This document shows positions 46,043 through 53,876 of a stretch of 64,000 nucleotides of DNA, in pieces. The DNA comes from Bacteroidales bacterium (GTDB lineage Bacteria; Bacteroidota; Bacteroidia; Bacteroidales; VadinHA17), in contig JALONT010000004.1 of the NCBI GenBank assembly GCA_025454795.1, forward strand, positions 44,902 to 108,901. Direction: 5' to 3'. The notes beneath the pieces were generated by a model. The model saw nothing but the letters and a program-made list of their open reading frames with translations, had not been told where the DNA came from and ran no database searches. The translations under genes were made by a program, and so were the position numbers. How positions within the stretch are numbered: the first letter of the stretch is position 1; every line of letters begins with the position of its first letter.

Positions 46043-47275
46043 TTATTTATTTTTTTCAGAAGAGGCTTCTTTCACCCAATTTTGCGCCAGTTTACCAAGT
46101 CTGACAGCCAGATCTATAGTTTTCTGAGCACGGGCAACGACAGGCGGATCGATCATTTTTGATCCCATAGCTACAACACCAAGACCCTTTTCCCTTGCTG
46201 CCTCATAGGCAATTACGATCTTCTTTGATTTTTCGATCTCAGTCTCATCAGGAGCAAATCCCTGGTTAATTACAGGAACCTGCCTGGGGTGAATGCATCC
46301 CATCCCTTCAAACCCCAAAGCCTTGGATTCCAGAACATTCTGTCTTAATGTCTCCATATCTCCTACATCAGAGAATACAGAATCGATAGGTTGAATGCTG
46401 GCTGCCTTCGCAGCAATAATCAGCCTTGTTCTTGCATATAATGACTCTTTTCCTTCTGTTGTCCTTGGGACTCCGAGATCAGCGGTGAAATCTTCGAGGC
46501 CCATTGCCATGGCAACAATATTTTCTGAAGCTCTTGCAATTTCAAATGAATTCTCGACACCCAGGGCACTTTCAATGATCGGCATCAGAAAGACAGTTTT
46601 ATTTATTTTTAGCTTCTTACATATTTCTTCAATCTTTTTATCGACGATGATTACCTGATTCCTGTTTTCGCATTTTGGTATGAGAATAAGATTAACATTA
46701 TGAGGTATAACATGATGAAGATCTTCAATTCCTGTTTCTCCCTGGTTTATCCTTACCATTCTTTCAGCGCCATGGAAATCTATTTGCCGGAGAGCATTTC
46801 TGACCAGAATCCTTGCTTCGTTTTTTTTCTCAGGAGCGACAGAGTCTTCAAGGTCAAGGATAATTCCATCGGCGGAGTGTAATCCGGCATTGATCATCAT
46901 GCTGGGCATATTGCCCGGAAGATAGAGTCTTGAAAACCTTTGTCTCTCTGCATCTGTTGAATATCTGTTTTCCCTCAGCATTTCAGGTAGAAATTCACGG
47001 TCACTCACAACAAGCATATGTATTGCAGCTTCAAGACGGGCGGCGATGACGAATGGAAGAGCCCCCGAATCATTGATCTTCACTTCAGCATCTCTTATTT
47101 TAAAGAATTTCAGAAGTCCCAGGCAAAGGCTTTTTATTGATTCTCCATAAAGAGCTTTCACCTTTGATGTCAGATCAATGACCACCCCCCTCCTGGTCTT
47201 TAGTTCCAGAGTGATCTCACAGTCTGATCTTACCTTTGGACCAGCATTGCCTGTAGTTGCAATCTTTTTGTTCAT
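46043..47275 (-). CDS. Fused citrate lyase acyl carrier (CitD, gamma) and citryl lyase (CitE, beta) subunits
   Basis: 410 residues. Residues about 1-90 resemble CitD: NAGPKVRSDCEITLEL, then the GALPFVIAARLEAAI tail that matches GALDCILRARLEALL of the E. coli carrier. From about 115 the CitE/HpcH-aldolase fold begins: MMINAGLHSADGIILDLEDSV and MGLEDFTADLG. In E. coli CitD the prosthetic group sits on Ser14 (ESGD). Aligned on the Ala-Gly pair, Arg16 stands at that place and Ser17 is next to it. So the attachment residue may be shifted by one or lost. The enzyme most likely belongs to citrate fermentation, but a different CoA-ester or acyl-carrier lyase cannot be excluded. Confidence 0.85.
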   Translation of the reverse strand: MNKKIATTGNAGPKVRSDCEITLELKTRRGVVIDLTSKVKALYGESIKSLCLGLLKFFKIRDAEVKINDSGALPFVIAARLEAAIHMLVVSDREFLPEMLRENRYSTDAERQRFSRLYLPGNMPSMMINAGLHSADGIILDLEDSVAPEKKNEARILVRNALRQIDFHGAERMVRINQGETGIEDLHHVIPHNVNLILIPKCENRNQVIIVDKKIEEICKKLKINKTVFLMPIIESALGVENSFEIARASENIVAMAMGLEDFTADLGVPRTTEGKESLYARTRLIIAAKAASIQPIDSVFSDVGDMETLRQNVLESKALGFEGMGCIHPRQVPVINQGFAPDETEIEKSKKIVIAYEAAREKGLGVVAMGSKMIDPPVVARAQKTIDLAVRLGKLAQNWVKEASSEKNK

Positions 47276-47297
47276 ATTACTGAAAGTTTATTTGAAC

Positions 47298-47708
47298 CTA
47301 TTTCTTTTTATTCTCGCATATCTCGATCAGGACCCCTGATGTTGATTTTGGATGAAGAAAAGCAATATCAAGCCCTTCTGCGCCTTCTTTTGGTCTGGAA
47401 TCTATTAATTTAATACCTTGTTTTTCTGCATGTTCTAGCTGTTCCTCTATATTACTGACAGCAAATGCCAGATGGTGGACTCCCTCTCCTCTCTTCTCAA
47501 TAAATTTCCCGACAGGACCCTCAGGATCGGTTGATTCAAGTAGTTCAAGCTTTGTCTGTCCAACCATAAAAAAAGCAGTTCTGACCTTTTGTTCCGGCAC
47601 CTCTTCAATCTTATAACACGTCAGGTCAAAGACCTTCTCGTAGAATGCAACTGACGCTTCAAGATTAGTAACTGCAATCCCAATATGCTCAATATGTGAT
47701 GGTTTCAT
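47298..47708 (-). CDS. mce: Methylmalonyl-CoA epimerase
   Basis: 136 residues from the ATG at 47708; a TTG at 47717 would add three residues. It is a vicinal-oxygen-chelate fold with HIEHIGIAVTNLEASVAFYE, then GVHHLAFAVSNIEEQLEHAE, and the metal ligand region ending GVLIEICENK. It converts (S)- to (R)-methylmalonyl-CoA in propionate formation or use. Here it leads the citrate lyase genes by 22 bases rather than methylmalonyl-CoA mutase or the decarboxylase. Close homologues include glyoxalase-like proteins, but the HHLAF and ELLES motifs favour the epimerase. Confidence 0.9.
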   Translation of the reverse strand: MKPSHIEHIGIAVTNLEASVAFYEKVFDLTCYKIEEVPEQKVRTAFFMVGQTKLELLESTDPEGPVGKFIEKRGEGVHHLAFAVSNIEEQLEHAEKQGIKLIDSRPKEGAEGLDIAFLHPKSTSGVLIEICENKKK

Positions 47709-47730
47709 AGAATACAAATTTTTATGATAA

Positions 47731-47758
47731 CAAAATTACGTGATTATCGCAACTCAAA
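47731..47758 (-). promoter_or_regulatory. Candidate promoter of the mce-citDE-citF-rubredoxin operon
   Basis: On the minus strand TTTG (complement 47755-47758) and TAATTTTG (complement 47731-47738) are separated by 16 bases, one shorter than the usual 17-23. The -7 word lies 22 bases upstream of the ATG at 47708. Confidence 0.4.
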
Positions 47759-47813
47759 CCAGATAAATGTCATGTTTATTGACAGTAAGATAATCAAAAA
47801 TAAATGAAGAAGG

Positions 47814-49373
47814 TCAGAATGGGAATTCGACCGGGGTTTCCATTTCAGACTGCACATTTTCAGGTTTTTTTGCAGCCTGGTGTACGGGATTACCATCGAC
47901 AAAGATAGACTTGAAAGGTTTTGTCGGACATACAAATTCGCAGTGTCCGCAACCTATACATATATCAGTATTAGTTTCCGGAATGAGCAGGTTTCCCTCA
48001 TATGGAATCATATAGACAGCTTTGGTCGGGCAGCTTTCAGAACAGGCGCCACATGCTGTTTTCTCTGTTTTAACGATACAATTATCCTTAATGAAGTTAA
48101 CCTTTCCTAGCTGGGTAAGCTTTTTGGCTTCAAGGGCAAGTGGCCGGAGTGCATTTGTTGGACAAATCTCAGTGCATTTTGTGCAGTTAAATGTGCAGAA
48201 GCTCTTATGATAATCCATTACAGGCTGCATCATTCCGGTAAATCCATATTGTAAAATTGCTGGCTGGAGGACTCCATTCGGGCAGGCAGTGATACAGAGT
48301 GAACAGGCAGTGCAATCAATGTTAAAATCAGCAATTGACCCTGCTCCGGGAGGACAGACAGGAGATGTCTTATTCTCTTTTACGGTAGATTCTTTCCTGG
48401 GTTGGGGCGTTGTTTTTTCCTGTCCCCGGACAATCTGAGGCAAACCCAGAAGTAGTAAAAGGGAGCCTGCAACAAACTTACGTTTCTCAAGATCAGTTTC
48501 ATGGACCTTTTTTTTCAATCTTACAGGACCGTAAGAGAGCGCTTTGTCGGGACAGACATTTATACAGTTGAAACAACTAACACAACGGGATACATCCACA
48601 TGTTTGTGAAGGAAATCAATACATGATGATTTGCATCTTAATGAGCATCTGCCGCAGCGGGAGCAGTTGTTCTCGTCAAATCTGATCCTGAGTAAAGATA
48701 CTTTTGATAATAATCCGAGCAGCGTTCCAACAGGACAGATCATATTACAGTAAAGACGTCCCCTTGTAAGGGAAAGGCTTCCGATGAGAATAAAAAATGC
48801 AGCCGGTACAGAATATGAAAGAAGAGGAAAACCTTTTATTGTAATATGATCAAGGGTATAAACATCGAATTTATGGAGAATACCTGCAAGAAAATTATTA
48901 ATCAGAATAACAACGGGTTTTGCGAAATAGGTCATAAACCTGCCGAAAATACTGTATGGATCAAGGAGAGTCAGCATATAGATTCCCCATATAAAAATGA
49001 CTATTACAGATGCAGTCAGAAGGGAGTACCGTATTACTGTATGCGGTTTTTTAAATCCATATCTTCTGAACCTCTTCTTAATAAGTCCTCCAATTCTGCT
49101 GAACAGGTCCTGACCTATACCGAGAGGACAGAGAAAAGAACAATATGTTCTTCCTGATAAGAACGTAAGAAGGATTACAGCAATAAAACCTGCTGCAGCA
49201 AGGGATCTGAGATCATAAAATTTTAATACAGAGGGGACAAACTGGAGATAAAGCAGAATGTTGATATACTTCGACGGAATAAGATTTTTAAAATCAGAAA
49301 AGACGAGGAAAAAGCAAATCAGAACAAGCGCAGAGAAAAGTATACGGAATATTCTTAACAATGGTGACCTCAT
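47814..49373 (-). CDS. Membrane-bound polyferredoxin (NapH/NosR-like 4Fe-4S protein)
   Basis: 519 residues. The N-terminal half holds about five membrane helices with two NapH-type CxxxCP loops, TYCSFLCPLGIGQDLFS and LYCNMICPVGTLLGLLS. Ferredoxin motifs follow: CSRCGRCSLRC, CVSCFNCINVCP, CTACSLCITACP, CTKCTEICP, CGACSESCP and CIGCGHCEFVCP. A Lys-Gln-Thr-Pro-rich linker with a central hydrophobic helix (about 300) separates the clusters. It can carry electrons across or along the membrane; the donor and acceptor are unknown. It follows the DUF362 gene by six bases, so the two act together. Confidence 0.85.
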   Translation of the reverse strand: MRSPLLRIFRILFSALVLICFFLVFSDFKNLIPSKYINILLYLQFVPSVLKFYDLRSLAAAGFIAVILLTFLSGRTYCSFLCPLGIGQDLFSRIGGLIKKRFRRYGFKKPHTVIRYSLLTASVIVIFIWGIYMLTLLDPYSIFGRFMTYFAKPVVILINNFLAGILHKFDVYTLDHITIKGFPLLSYSVPAAFFILIGSLSLTRGRLYCNMICPVGTLLGLLSKVSLLRIRFDENNCSRCGRCSLRCKSSCIDFLHKHVDVSRCVSCFNCINVCPDKALSYGPVRLKKKVHETDLEKRKFVAGSLLLLLGLPQIVRGQEKTTPQPRKESTVKENKTSPVCPPGAGSIADFNIDCTACSLCITACPNGVLQPAILQYGFTGMMQPVMDYHKSFCTFNCTKCTEICPTNALRPLALEAKKLTQLGKVNFIKDNCIVKTEKTACGACSESCPTKAVYMIPYEGNLLIPETNTDICIGCGHCEFVCPTKPFKSIFVDGNPVHQAAKKPENVQSEMETPVEFPF

Positions 49374-49379
49374 CAGGTA

Positions 49380-50300
49380 TTACATTTTAATTCTTTTAAT
49401 ATTAAGTGTATCAAGCTTCATGTTTCCCAAACCCATTTTATGTGCGATCGAAATATATTCGATTTTCCCGGTGTCAATACCCAGCATTTTTGCGGCAGCA
49501 GCATCACCCGCAACCCAGTCGGCTGTTATTATCTGTGATTTCATATTGACAACATCCTCTTTTGAGACTCCCTGAGGACCATGTTTTACCATGACATTAT
49601 AGCAATCAATAACATTAAGTGCCGGTTTCTTCTCAAAGAGGCCATAATCCGCGATGCACTGATTAAGATTGTTTGCATGCCAGTAACCCCTGTCCCAAAC
49701 AACACCCATCATATTCTTAAGGCAGCAGGTCAATCTTGTAGAATTGTGATCCTTAAGAACAGGTACATTTATAAAAACATCCGTTTCAAGCAGCAACTCA
49801 TGAACCTTTGCACTTTTAAGCATCACTCCTCCGGGGATCTCGATCTGCTGGTAATAATTTTCAGAGTTGCCCGGAACTACTTTTGCTCCTGCACTTTTTG
49901 CAGCTTTTTCTATACCTGAATTTTTATAGCAATTTACCCAGTTATCACACGTATGGTCAAATACATAAACCTCTTTGACTCCGGCTTTAAAACAGTGCTC
50001 AATAATTCTTTTTACGAGCAGAGGATTTGTGCAGGCTGCAAGTTCCGGAATTACATCCCATCCTATATTAGGTTTGATAAGGACTTTCTGTCCTTTATGA
50101 ACAAACGCCCCCATGCCACCTAACTCCTGTATACCCAGATCAAACATCGCTTCAGGCTTACCTCCCATAAGTGCTACCATATCATATTTGGTATTTGCAG
50201 GGGAGGATGTCCACAATTTTTCATAACCTCCCATGCTTATCACAGCTCCCGCAGCCAGGCCGGCACCTGTGGATTTCTTAAGAAAGTCTCTTCTTCTCAT
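49380..50300 (-). CDS. DUF362 protein with Tat signal
   Basis: 306 residues. The N-terminus MRRRDFLKKSTGAGLAAGA is a twin-arginine export signal, so the protein is probably folded, with its cofactor, before export. The body has the DUF362 pattern: VLIKPNIGWDVIPELAACTNP, then DVFINVPVLKDHNSTRLTCCLKN and GVVWDRGY. Function is undefined; in many genomes it is paired with ferredoxin-rich membrane proteins, as here. Cys residues (HTCDN, TCCLKN) could bind a metal centre. Confidence 0.85.
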   Translation of the reverse strand: MRRRDFLKKSTGAGLAAGAVISMGGYEKLWTSSPANTKYDMVALMGGKPEAMFDLGIQELGGMGAFVHKGQKVLIKPNIGWDVIPELAACTNPLLVKRIIEHCFKAGVKEVYVFDHTCDNWVNCYKNSGIEKAAKSAGAKVVPGNSENYYQQIEIPGGVMLKSAKVHELLLETDVFINVPVLKDHNSTRLTCCLKNMMGVVWDRGYWHANNLNQCIADYGLFEKKPALNVIDCYNVMVKHGPQGVSKEDVVNMKSQIITADWVAGDAAAAKMLGIDTGKIEYISIAHKMGLGNMKLDTLNIKRIKM

Positions 50301-50483
50301 AGTTTAAACAACCAGTTTCTTCATTATTACTGAATAGCGCGGAAAAATACAATTTTTTTTTGTTATTCCGTAATGACAGGATGTAGTATATTAGCAACTG
50401 AAAATTGAAAGAACAATTTATATTCAATTATCAACAAAATCTTGTTTTTGGTGTTTTATAATTAATTAAATTTTATTAACGGA

Positions 50484-51659
50484 ATGATAATTCTCTATTA
50501 CGATTGTTTCTCAGGGATAAGCGGTGACATGAATCTTGGAGCTATGATCGACCTGGGCATTGACAAATCATATCTGATTGATGAACTTAACAAGCTCAAA
50601 CTCAAGGGATGGGAGCTGGATATAGTAAAGGATCAGAGGCACGGGATAGTCGGAACAAAGGTAACCGTCAGACAGACACTTCATGAGAATGTACACAGGC
50701 ATCTTTCTGATATTGATAAGATCATAGATGACTCGGCTCTTGATGACAAAACAAAGGAACTTAGCAAAAAAATATTCATGAAAGTTGCGGTCGCCGAAGC
50801 TGCTGTTCATGGAATATCGCTTCAGGAGGTACATTTTCATGAAGTTGGGGCTGTGGACTCAATAATCGATATGGTTGGTGCAGCAATCTGCTTTAATGCA
50901 CTGAAAGTTGATGCAGTCTTCGTCTCTCCTGTTGAACTTGGAAGCGGATTTGTAAAATGCGACCATGGAAAGTTTCCTGTTCCTGCCCCAGCCACTGCTG
51001 AAATAATCAAAGATATACCCGTCAAAAAAGGAGGAGTCGATTTTGAAGCGACAACACCCAGCGGAGCAGCTATTCTTGCCGCACTTGTAACTCACTCTTC
51101 GAACCTGCCAGCTTTTAAGATCGAAAAGACAGGGTACGGAGCAGGACAAAAAGAGCATCCCGATGTGCCTAATATGCTGAGAGTATTCCTAGGTGAGACC
51201 GAAGAGAACAGGAAAGGCCATGATGCAATACTTATTGAATGCAACATCGACGATATGAACCCGGAGTTTTTTGAACATATTTCAGAAAGATTATTCAACG
51301 CGGGAGCTTCTGATGTTTTCATTTCAGGCATCATAATGAAAAAAGGGAGACCGGGAAATATGCTTAATGTTATATGCGAAACGGGAAATGAAGAAACCTT
51401 GAAAGAAATTATCTTTTCAGAATCCACCTCTCTGGGTATCAGGACTTTTCCATTCATTAAAGATACTCTTACAAGAAAATTTGAGACAATTCATACAGAA
51501 TATGGAGAAGTAAAAATAAAACGCTCATTTTATAAAGATAAAGAGGTCTCATGCAAGCCGGAATTTGAGGAATGCAGAAAAATTGCTATTGAGAAAGGTA
51601 TTCCGGTGAAGGAGGTTTATAATAATATTATGGCATCCATAGTTCAAAGCAGAAAATAA
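50484..51659 (+). CDS. larC: LarC, nickel insertion protein for the nickel-pincer cofactor
   Basis: 391 residues, a single uninterrupted frame. In Lactobacillus plantarum the gene is split into larC1 and larC2 by a frameshift. MIILYYDCFSGISGDMNLGAMIDLG is present in outline at the start, followed by VHFHEVGAVDSIIDMVGA and ATTPSGAAILAAL. Then come ECNIDDMNPEFFEHISERLF and MKKGRPGNMLNVIC. LarC is a CTP-dependent nickel insertase that completes the cofactor of lactate racemase. It heads larC-larE-larB; the racemase gene larA is not in this window. Confidence 0.93.
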   Translation: MIILYYDCFSGISGDMNLGAMIDLGIDKSYLIDELNKLKLKGWELDIVKDQRHGIVGTKVTVRQTLHENVHRHLSDIDKIIDDSALDDKTKELSKKIFMKVAVAEAAVHGISLQEVHFHEVGAVDSIIDMVGAAICFNALKVDAVFVSPVELGSGFVKCDHGKFPVPAPATAEIIKDIPVKKGGVDFEATTPSGAAILAALVTHSSNLPAFKIEKTGYGAGQKEHPDVPNMLRVFLGETEENRKGHDAILIECNIDDMNPEFFEHISERLFNAGASDVFISGIIMKKGRPGNMLNVICETGNEETLKEIIFSESTSLGIRTFPFIKDTLTRKFETIHTEYGEVKIKRSFYKDKEVSCKPEFEECRKIAIEKGIPVKEVYNNIMASIVQSRK

Positions 51660-51661
51660 TA

Positions 51662-52465
51662 ATGACAGAACATAAAATAACAAAACTCGACATAATTCTA
51701 AAGGACCTGAGATCGTTTGTGATAGCCTTTTCCGGAGGGGTAGACAGTTCTTTTCTTCTTCACAGGGCACAATCATTACGAAGCCTCAGAATTGTCGCAG
51801 TTACCATCAGAACTCCATATATACCTGTACGTGAGATCAATGAGGCAATCGCATTTACTAAAACCCACGGAATTGATCATAAAATTATTGATGTTGAATT
51901 TCCGGAGATCATCAGGCATAATCCTGTGGAAAGGTGCTATATGTGTAAAAAGATACTTTTCAGTAAGATCCTTGATTTTGCACGGATAAATGGTTTCGAA
52001 CACATTCTCGATGGAACAAATGCTGATGACAAAAGCGAATTCAGACCTGGTCTGAAGGCTCTGAACGAAATGTCTGTTGTAAGTCCTCTTGCAGATGCAG
52101 GACTTACAAAAAAGGAGATAAGAACACTTGCACATAAAGCCGGCCTCGAACTCTGGGATAAGCCTGCAATGGCCTGTCTGCTTACAAGGATTCAGTACGA
52201 TACTCAAATCAGCGATGGAATGCTCAGGATGATCGAAAATGCCGAAGATCTGCTTTTCGAAAACGGATATCCCGGAGCAAGAGTACGTGTTCATGGTGAT
52301 ATAGCCAGAATAGAGTGCATGCCGGGATACCTTGAAAAGATTATTCATGACCCTGCCAGAGAACATCTTATAGACAATCTGAAAAAAATCGGATTCAGAT
52401 ATATATCTTTGGATCTTGAGGGTTACAGGACAGGAAGTATGAATCCCGGAACAAAAGAGATATGA
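51662..52465 (+). CDS. larE: LarE, sulfur transferase for the nickel-pincer cofactor
   Basis: 267 residues. The PP-loop SGGVDSS (24-30) activates the pyridinium dicarboxylate with ATP. Three cysteines stand out: Cys92 and Cys95 in RCYMCKK and Cys172 in AMACLLTR. Cys172 is in the place of the sacrificial Cys176 of L. plantarum LarE, which gives up its own sulfur. A three-Cys set is what the Thermotoga-type LarE uses to bind a [4Fe-4S] cluster as a re-usable sulfur carrier. Starts two bases after larC and overlaps larB by four. Confidence 0.93.
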   Translation: MTEHKITKLDIILKDLRSFVIAFSGGVDSSFLLHRAQSLRSLRIVAVTIRTPYIPVREINEAIAFTKTHGIDHKIIDVEFPEIIRHNPVERCYMCKKILFSKILDFARINGFEHILDGTNADDKSEFRPGLKALNEMSVVSPLADAGLTKKEIRTLAHKAGLELWDKPAMACLLTRIQYDTQISDGMLRMIENAEDLLFENGYPGARVRVHGDIARIECMPGYLEKIIHDPAREHLIDNLKKIGFRYISLDLEGYRTGSMNPGTKEI

Positions 52466-53208
52466 CAGGAAAAGAAATAGAAAAATTATTAAAGGAGATA
52501 AAGGAAGGCACCAGGACAATTGAAGAAGCTATGGAGGTGCTGAGAACATTCCCATATACTGATCTGGGTTTTGCCCGGATAGATCACCATCGGGAAATAC
52601 GTACCGGATACCCTGAAATAGTTTATTGTGCAGGAAAAACCAACGAACAGGTAAGGGAAATATTCAGGGTTATGATTGAAAAAGAGAATAATATAATGGG
52701 CACCAGGGCAAATCAGGAGATGTATGAAGCTGTGAAAAGTATCTCCTCTGAGGCTGTATGGTTCCATGAAGCCAGGATCATTTCCGTTCAGAAGAAGAAG
52801 CCTGAAAAACCCGGGGGCAGAATAGCTGTAATAACAGCAGGCACATCCGATATTCCTGTTGCTGAGGAGGCAGCTATAACAGCAGAGCTGCTTGGCAATA
52901 ATGTACTGCGTATTTATGATGCAGGAGTTGCCGGTATCCACAGACTTGTCGATAAACTTCCTGATATCAGGAACTGCAGGGTTATAATAGTCATTGCGGG
53001 TATGGAGGGTGCTCTTGCCAGCGTTGTGGGCGGACTCGTGGATAAACCGGTAATTGCGGTGCCGACAAGCGTTGGTTATGGCGCCAGTTTCGGAGGGATA
53101 TCTGCACTTCTTGCAATGCTTACAAGCTGCTCTTCAGGTGTCACGGTTGTAAATATCGACAATGGTTTCGGTGCCGGCTTTTCCGCAAGCATGATCAACA
53201 GGATGTAG
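52462..53208 (+). CDS. larB: LarB, pyridinium-3,5-bisthiocarboxylic acid precursor carboxylase/hydrolase
   Basis: 248 residues. The C-terminal two-thirds is an AIR-carboxylase (PurE)-like domain with GRIAVITAGTSDIPVAEEAA and VAVPTSVGYGASFGGISALLAML and the closing NIDNGFGAG. The N-terminal region contains YTDLGFARIDHHREIRTGYPE. LarB carboxylates nicotinate adenine dinucleotide and releases AMP, the first step to the pincer cofactor. It begins inside the end of larE (ATGA overlap). Confidence 0.93.
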   Translation: MTGKEIEKLLKEIKEGTRTIEEAMEVLRTFPYTDLGFARIDHHREIRTGYPEIVYCAGKTNEQVREIFRVMIEKENNIMGTRANQEMYEAVKSISSEAVWFHEARIISVQKKKPEKPGGRIAVITAGTSDIPVAEEAAITAELLGNNVLRIYDAGVAGIHRLVDKLPDIRNCRVIIVIAGMEGALASVVGGLVDKPVIAVPTSVGYGASFGGISALLAMLTSCSSGVTVVNIDNGFGAGFSASMINRM

Positions 53209-53220
53209 TGATATTTTGCA

Positions 53221-53826
53221 ATGGACGGCACCATCCTCCTTTCGACAGCATATCTTCCTCCTCCTGAGTACTTTGCACATATTATGAATTCCTGTGGGGT
53301 TTTAATTGAAAGAGAGGAAAATTATCTTAAGCAATCATTTCGTAACCGCTGTTATATTCTCTCGGCGTATGGTCCTCAGGTACTTACCGTACCTGTATAT
53401 CTGGGAAGTTTTCATAAGACTCCGGTAAAAGATATCAGAATCGACTACTCTAAAAGGTGGCAGCAGGTTCATCTTGGTGCAATGACATCCTCATACAACT
53501 CCTCCCCTTTTTTCCTTTACTACTTTGAAACTATCGAAAAGATCATTCAGACCCGACATGAGTTCCTTCTCGACCTGAATCTAGAGCTCCTGGAAGCTAT
53601 TCTGAAAATTATTAATATCGATATCAGCATTTCATATACATCAGAATTCATGCCTGTTAAAAAAGCTGAGAATGATCACAGATATCTGATAAGCCCAAAA
53701 AAAAAATCAGCATACATCTCTAAAAGATACCTTCAGGTCTTTAATCCTGCAGAAGGGTTCATAGCCGGATTAAGCATTATTGACCTGGTGTTCAATACGG
53801 GGCCGGAAGCGAAGATGTATCTATAA
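53221..53826 (+). CDS. WbqC-family protein
   Basis: 201 residues. STAYLPPPEYFAHIMNS, the ENYLKQSFRNRCYILSAYGPQ segment and IRIDYSKRWQQVHLGAM match the WbqC family seen in Bacteroidota and in O-antigen clusters. The family is proposed to act on sugar or polysaccharide precursors, but no reaction is proven. It sits 12 bases after larB with the same direction, so likely on the lar transcript, with no clear functional tie. A good terminator follows. Confidence 0.85.
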   Translation: MDGTILLSTAYLPPPEYFAHIMNSCGVLIEREENYLKQSFRNRCYILSAYGPQVLTVPVYLGSFHKTPVKDIRIDYSKRWQQVHLGAMTSSYNSSPFFLYYFETIEKIIQTRHEFLLDLNLELLEAILKIINIDISISYTSEFMPVKKAENDHRYLISPKKKSAYISKRYLQVFNPAEGFIAGLSIIDLVFNTGPEAKMYL

Positions 53827-53832
53827 AAAAGA

Positions 53833-53849
53833 CTGCCCTTTCGGGGCAG
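53833..53849. terminator. Rho-independent-type hairpin between WbqC and OmpP1-like genes
   Basis: CTGCCC and GGGCAG form a 6-bp GC stem with a TTTCG loop, seven bases after the WbqC stop. On the plus strand CCCTTTT follows; on the minus strand a TCTTTTTT run follows, so it should serve the convergent gene too. Confidence 0.7.
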
Positions 53850-53876
53850 CCCTTTTCAAGGAAGTCAAACAAAGAA

